In this document: piece by piece, positions 62,332 to 64,000 of the stretch | Layout: every line of letters starts with the position of its first letter | Position numbering within the stretch: the stretch's first letter is position 1 | Assembly (NCBI RefSeq): GCF_004123905.1 | Contig: NZ_MZXW01000050.1 | Location: 124,001 to 188,000 of the forward strand | Origin: Bradyrhizobium betae | GTDB taxonomy: Bacteria; Pseudomonadota; Alphaproteobacteria; Rhizobiales; Xanthobacteraceae | DNA length: 64,000 bases | Reading direction: 5' to 3' | The notes under the pieces: generated by a model | Seen by the model: only the letters and a program-made list of their open reading frames with translations | Databases searched by the model: none | What the model was told of the DNA's origin: nothing | Program-made: the position numbers and the translations under genes

Positions 62332-62691
62332 TCAGGCCTGAGGCGGTCGTGCCGCGATGGCGGTCATCTCGAGTTTGACGCCCGGCCCGAGATCAGCGAC
62401 GCCGATTGCGGCGCGCGCCGGCAGATGAGCCTCGGCGAAATGCGCCTTCCAGGCTGCATTGAACTCTGCCTTCTCCTTGAGGCTGGTCATATAGATCGTC
62501 ACTTGCAGGACGTTGGCCAAATCGGATCCGAGGGTCTTCAACAACTGGGCCAACTGCTTGAGGACGTCGTTGGCCTGGCCCGACATATCGAGGCTCGCGT
62601 CCTCGGGAACAATTCCACCGATGTAAAGCACGCCATTATGCTCGACCACTTCGTGGAGCAGACCTTCGTAGGGCAAGACGCGCTGGATCAT
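62332..62691 (-). CDS. RidA/YjgF family protein
   Basis: 119 residues from the ATG at 62691. GVLYIGGIVPEDASLDMSGQ, the helix DVLKQLAQLLKTLGSDLANV, and the late ARAAIGVADLGPGVKLEMTA block with the conserved Arg (ARAAIGV) mark the family. RidA proteins hydrolyse reactive enamines/imines. The Shine-Dalgarno site is weak; upstream ATGs at 62727 and 62736 would add 12-15 residues. The very long reading to 63924 on this strand is the antisense shadow of the molybdenum enzyme gene. Metabolic partner unknown. Confidence 0.85.
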   Translation of the reverse strand: MIQRVLPYEGLLHEVVEHNGVLYIGGIVPEDASLDMSGQANDVLKQLAQLLKTLGSDLANVLQVTIYMTSLKEKAEFNAAWKAHFAEAHLPARAAIGVADLGPGVKLEMTAIAARPPQA

Positions 62692-63018
62692 GATGAGACC
62701 GATGTTGCTGCAGGGGATGCGCGGCATATCGCACATTTCGATGTCAGTGTCGTCGGAAGAGATTGCACGCGAAGCCATGCCGAAAGCGGGACTGGGCATG
62801 CCCCGCATGCGGTCTCGTAAAATATTGAAAATAAAAGAATAAATGGCTTTTGGTGTCGCCGCCGGTCGATTCGGCGAGAGTTCGCCAAGGTGTCCTTGCA
62901 CGAGGCCCCGGCATTTCCGCCGGCCTTGAGCCCGACGACATCGCGGAGCGGATCGGTATACTGGCACCCGAATTGACACCGGAGCGGCCAGCCTGCGCAG
63001 GACCGCAACAAGGATCAG
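62692..63018. promoter_or_regulatory. divergent gap RidA / molybdopterin gene
   Basis: 327 bp with an AT-rich block at 62818-62846 (TAAAATATTGAAAATAAAAG), the most AT-rich run in this part and a likely promoter region. No operator palindrome or gene seen. If RidA starts further upstream the gap is shorter. Confidence 0.45.
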
Positions 63019-64000
63019 ATGATGGACGATACGATTGGTTTCCCCGATCCCGGCCTCGACCTCTCGGACGGCTTCAAGCCGCACACCTCGCATTGGGGCG
63101 TGTTTTCCGCGCGCCAGGGCAAAGCGGGGCTCGAGGTCAGGGCCTATGCCGGCGATCCCGATCCGAACGGCATCATCGACAATTTCCCAGGCGCGCTCCG
63201 CCACCAGGCGCGCATCGCGCAGCCGGCGATCCGCCGTGGCTGGCTCGAGCGCGGGCCCGGCCCGGACGATCGCCGCGGCCGCGACGAGTTCGTCTCCGTG
63301 AGCTGGGAGAAGGCGCTCGATCTTCTCGGCGACGAGCTCGGCCGCATCCGCGACACGCGCGGCCCTGGCGCCGTGTTCGGCGGCTCCTATGGCTGGTCGA
63401 GCGCGGGCCGCCTTCACCACGCTCAGAGCCAGGTGCATCGCTTCCTCAACATCGCCCTGGGCGGTTATGTGCGCTCGGTGAATTCCTATTCCTCGGGCGC
63501 GTCCTCCGTGCTGCTGCCGCAGATCCTTGCGGGCTACGAGGATATCACCAAGCGCAACGTCACCTGGGAGCAGATCGCTGATAATACCGACATCGTGCTG
63601 GCGTTCGGCGGCATGGCGCTGAAGAACTCCATGGTGGCCGGCGGCTCGATCAGCAAGCATGTCGAGCGTGACGCCATGGCAGCGGCGCACCGGCGCGGCT
63701 GCGAGTTCATTCTTGTCAGCCCGCTGCGTGAAGACCTGCCTGTCGAAGCCGGCGCCGAATGGATGACCTGTGTTCCGAGCACCGACACCGCGCTGATGCT
63801 CGGCATCGTTCACACGCTGGTCAGCGAGAATTTGCACGACCAGGCCTTCCTCGATCGCTACACCGAGGGTTGGCCGGTCTTCCTGCGCTATCTCACCGGC
63901 GAGAGCGACGGGCAGGCGAAGCACGCCGAATGGGCATCCGGGATCTCAGGTGTCGATGCGGACACCATCCGCAAGCTCGCGCGTCGCCTCGCCGGAAAGC
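63019..64000 (+). CDS. molybdopterin oxidoreductase, TorA/BisC type, 5' part
   Basis: Open to the window end (327 codons visible of about 750-800 expected). The ATG at 63019 has AAGGA 5 bases upstream; an adjacent ATG at 63022 is equivalent. KPHTSHWGVFSARQ opens the protein without an Fe-S cysteine motif, typical of the TMAO/DMSO/biotin-sulfoxide reductase branch. GGSYGWSSAGRLHHAQSQVH carries the Ser that ligates molybdenum. VNSYSSGASSVLLPQI and a GYEDITKRNVTWEQI stretch continue the fold. No Tat signal is seen at the start, which points to a cytoplasmic BisC-like enzyme, but the substrate cannot be fixed from this part. Confidence 0.9.
   Translation, partial: MMDDTIGFPDPGLDLSDGFKPHTSHWGVFSARQGKAGLEVRAYAGDPDPNGIIDNFPGALRHQARIAQPAIRRGWLERGPGPDDRRGRDEFVSVSWEKALDLLGDELGRIRDTRGPGAVFGGSYGWSSAGRLHHAQSQVHRFLNIALGGYVRSVNSYSSGASSVLLPQILAGYEDITKRNVTWEQIADNTDIVLAFGGMALKNSMVAGGSISKHVERDAMAAAHRRGCEFILVSPLREDLPVEAGAEWMTCVPSTDTALMLGIVHTLVSENLHDQAFLDRYTEGWPVFLRYLTGESDGQAKHAEWASGISGVDADTIRKLARRLAGK

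Noticed and set aside
62692-63924. Long N-terminal extension of the RidA gene
   Set aside because: It is antisense to the clearly coding molybdopterin enzyme gene and the RidA domain is complete from 62691.
1-64000. CRISPR array, rRNA, tRNA, prophage or replication origin
   Set aside because: No regularly spaced repeats, no rRNA or tRNA sequence, and no phage gene block beyond single tail-like domains were seen.

Overview
The window looks like a chromosomal segment of an alphaproteobacterium of the Bradyrhizobium / Nitrobacteraceae type. The reasons are high GC, the protein families present, and an intergenic palindrome (49148-49223) of a kind I associate with Bradyrhizobium and relatives. 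The genus is an inference; no rRNA or tRNA gene is present to settle it.

Region 1 (1-17133) is one side of an exopolysaccharide (EPS) locus. It has the 3' part of a Wzx-like flippase, an FkbM methyltransferase, two GT4-type glycosyltransferases, a GT2 glycosyltransferase and a SAM methyltransferase. It also has GDP-mannose dehydratase and GDP-fucose synthase (GDP-L-fucose supply), an SGNH-like protein paired with an MBOAT O-acyltransferase, an acyltransferase-3 protein, a secreted beta-helix protein of the pectate-lyase superfamily, an unrecognised protein with a phage-tail-like C-terminus, and a parvulin foldase.

Region 2 (17698-46909) is the most unusual part. It holds a PstS-like binding protein, a GspN/GspC-like secretion protein, and a 4,392-residue filamentous-haemagglutinin-type exoprotein (TpsA). 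A FecI-type sigma factor with a very short FecR lies next. Then comes a tightly packed operon: TpsB transporter, an ExbB carrying a DUF2341-LamG periplasmic head, ExbD, TonB, a porin, a coiled-coil periplasmic protein and a parvulin foldase. EPS-export genes (Wza-like lipoprotein, small secreted protein, lytic transglycosylase) lie between TpsA and TpsB. The gene set recalls the phosphate-starvation PUMA3/Pdt/Hxc locus of Pseudomonas aeruginosa, and I found Pho-box-like sequences here (46931-46948 is the best). I propose a TonB-energised two-partner secretion system, possibly phosphate-regulated, embedded in an EPS cluster.

Region 3 (47065-51570) completes the EPS machinery: a WbaP/ExoY-type initiating transferase, a small HTH/coiled-coil protein resembling IS3 OrfA, and a Wzc-like co-polymerase/kinase. 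Near-identical 21-bp sequences precede the TpsA gene and the HTH gene, and a TATCGT core recurs upstream of most transcription units of regions 1-3.

Region 4 (51922-60359) is an amino-sugar catabolic cassette: two Gfo/Idh/MocA oxidoreductases, NagA and NagB, facing a LacI-type regulator and a sugar ABC importer without its ATPase. Two matching palindromic operators, each placed beside a TTGACA -35 box, tie the divergent units together.

Region 5 (60393-64000) has 5-oxoprolinase genes pxpB and pxpA with a truncated pxpC remnant, a RidA-family protein, and the start of a molybdopterin oxidoreductase of the TorA/BisC type that runs off the window.
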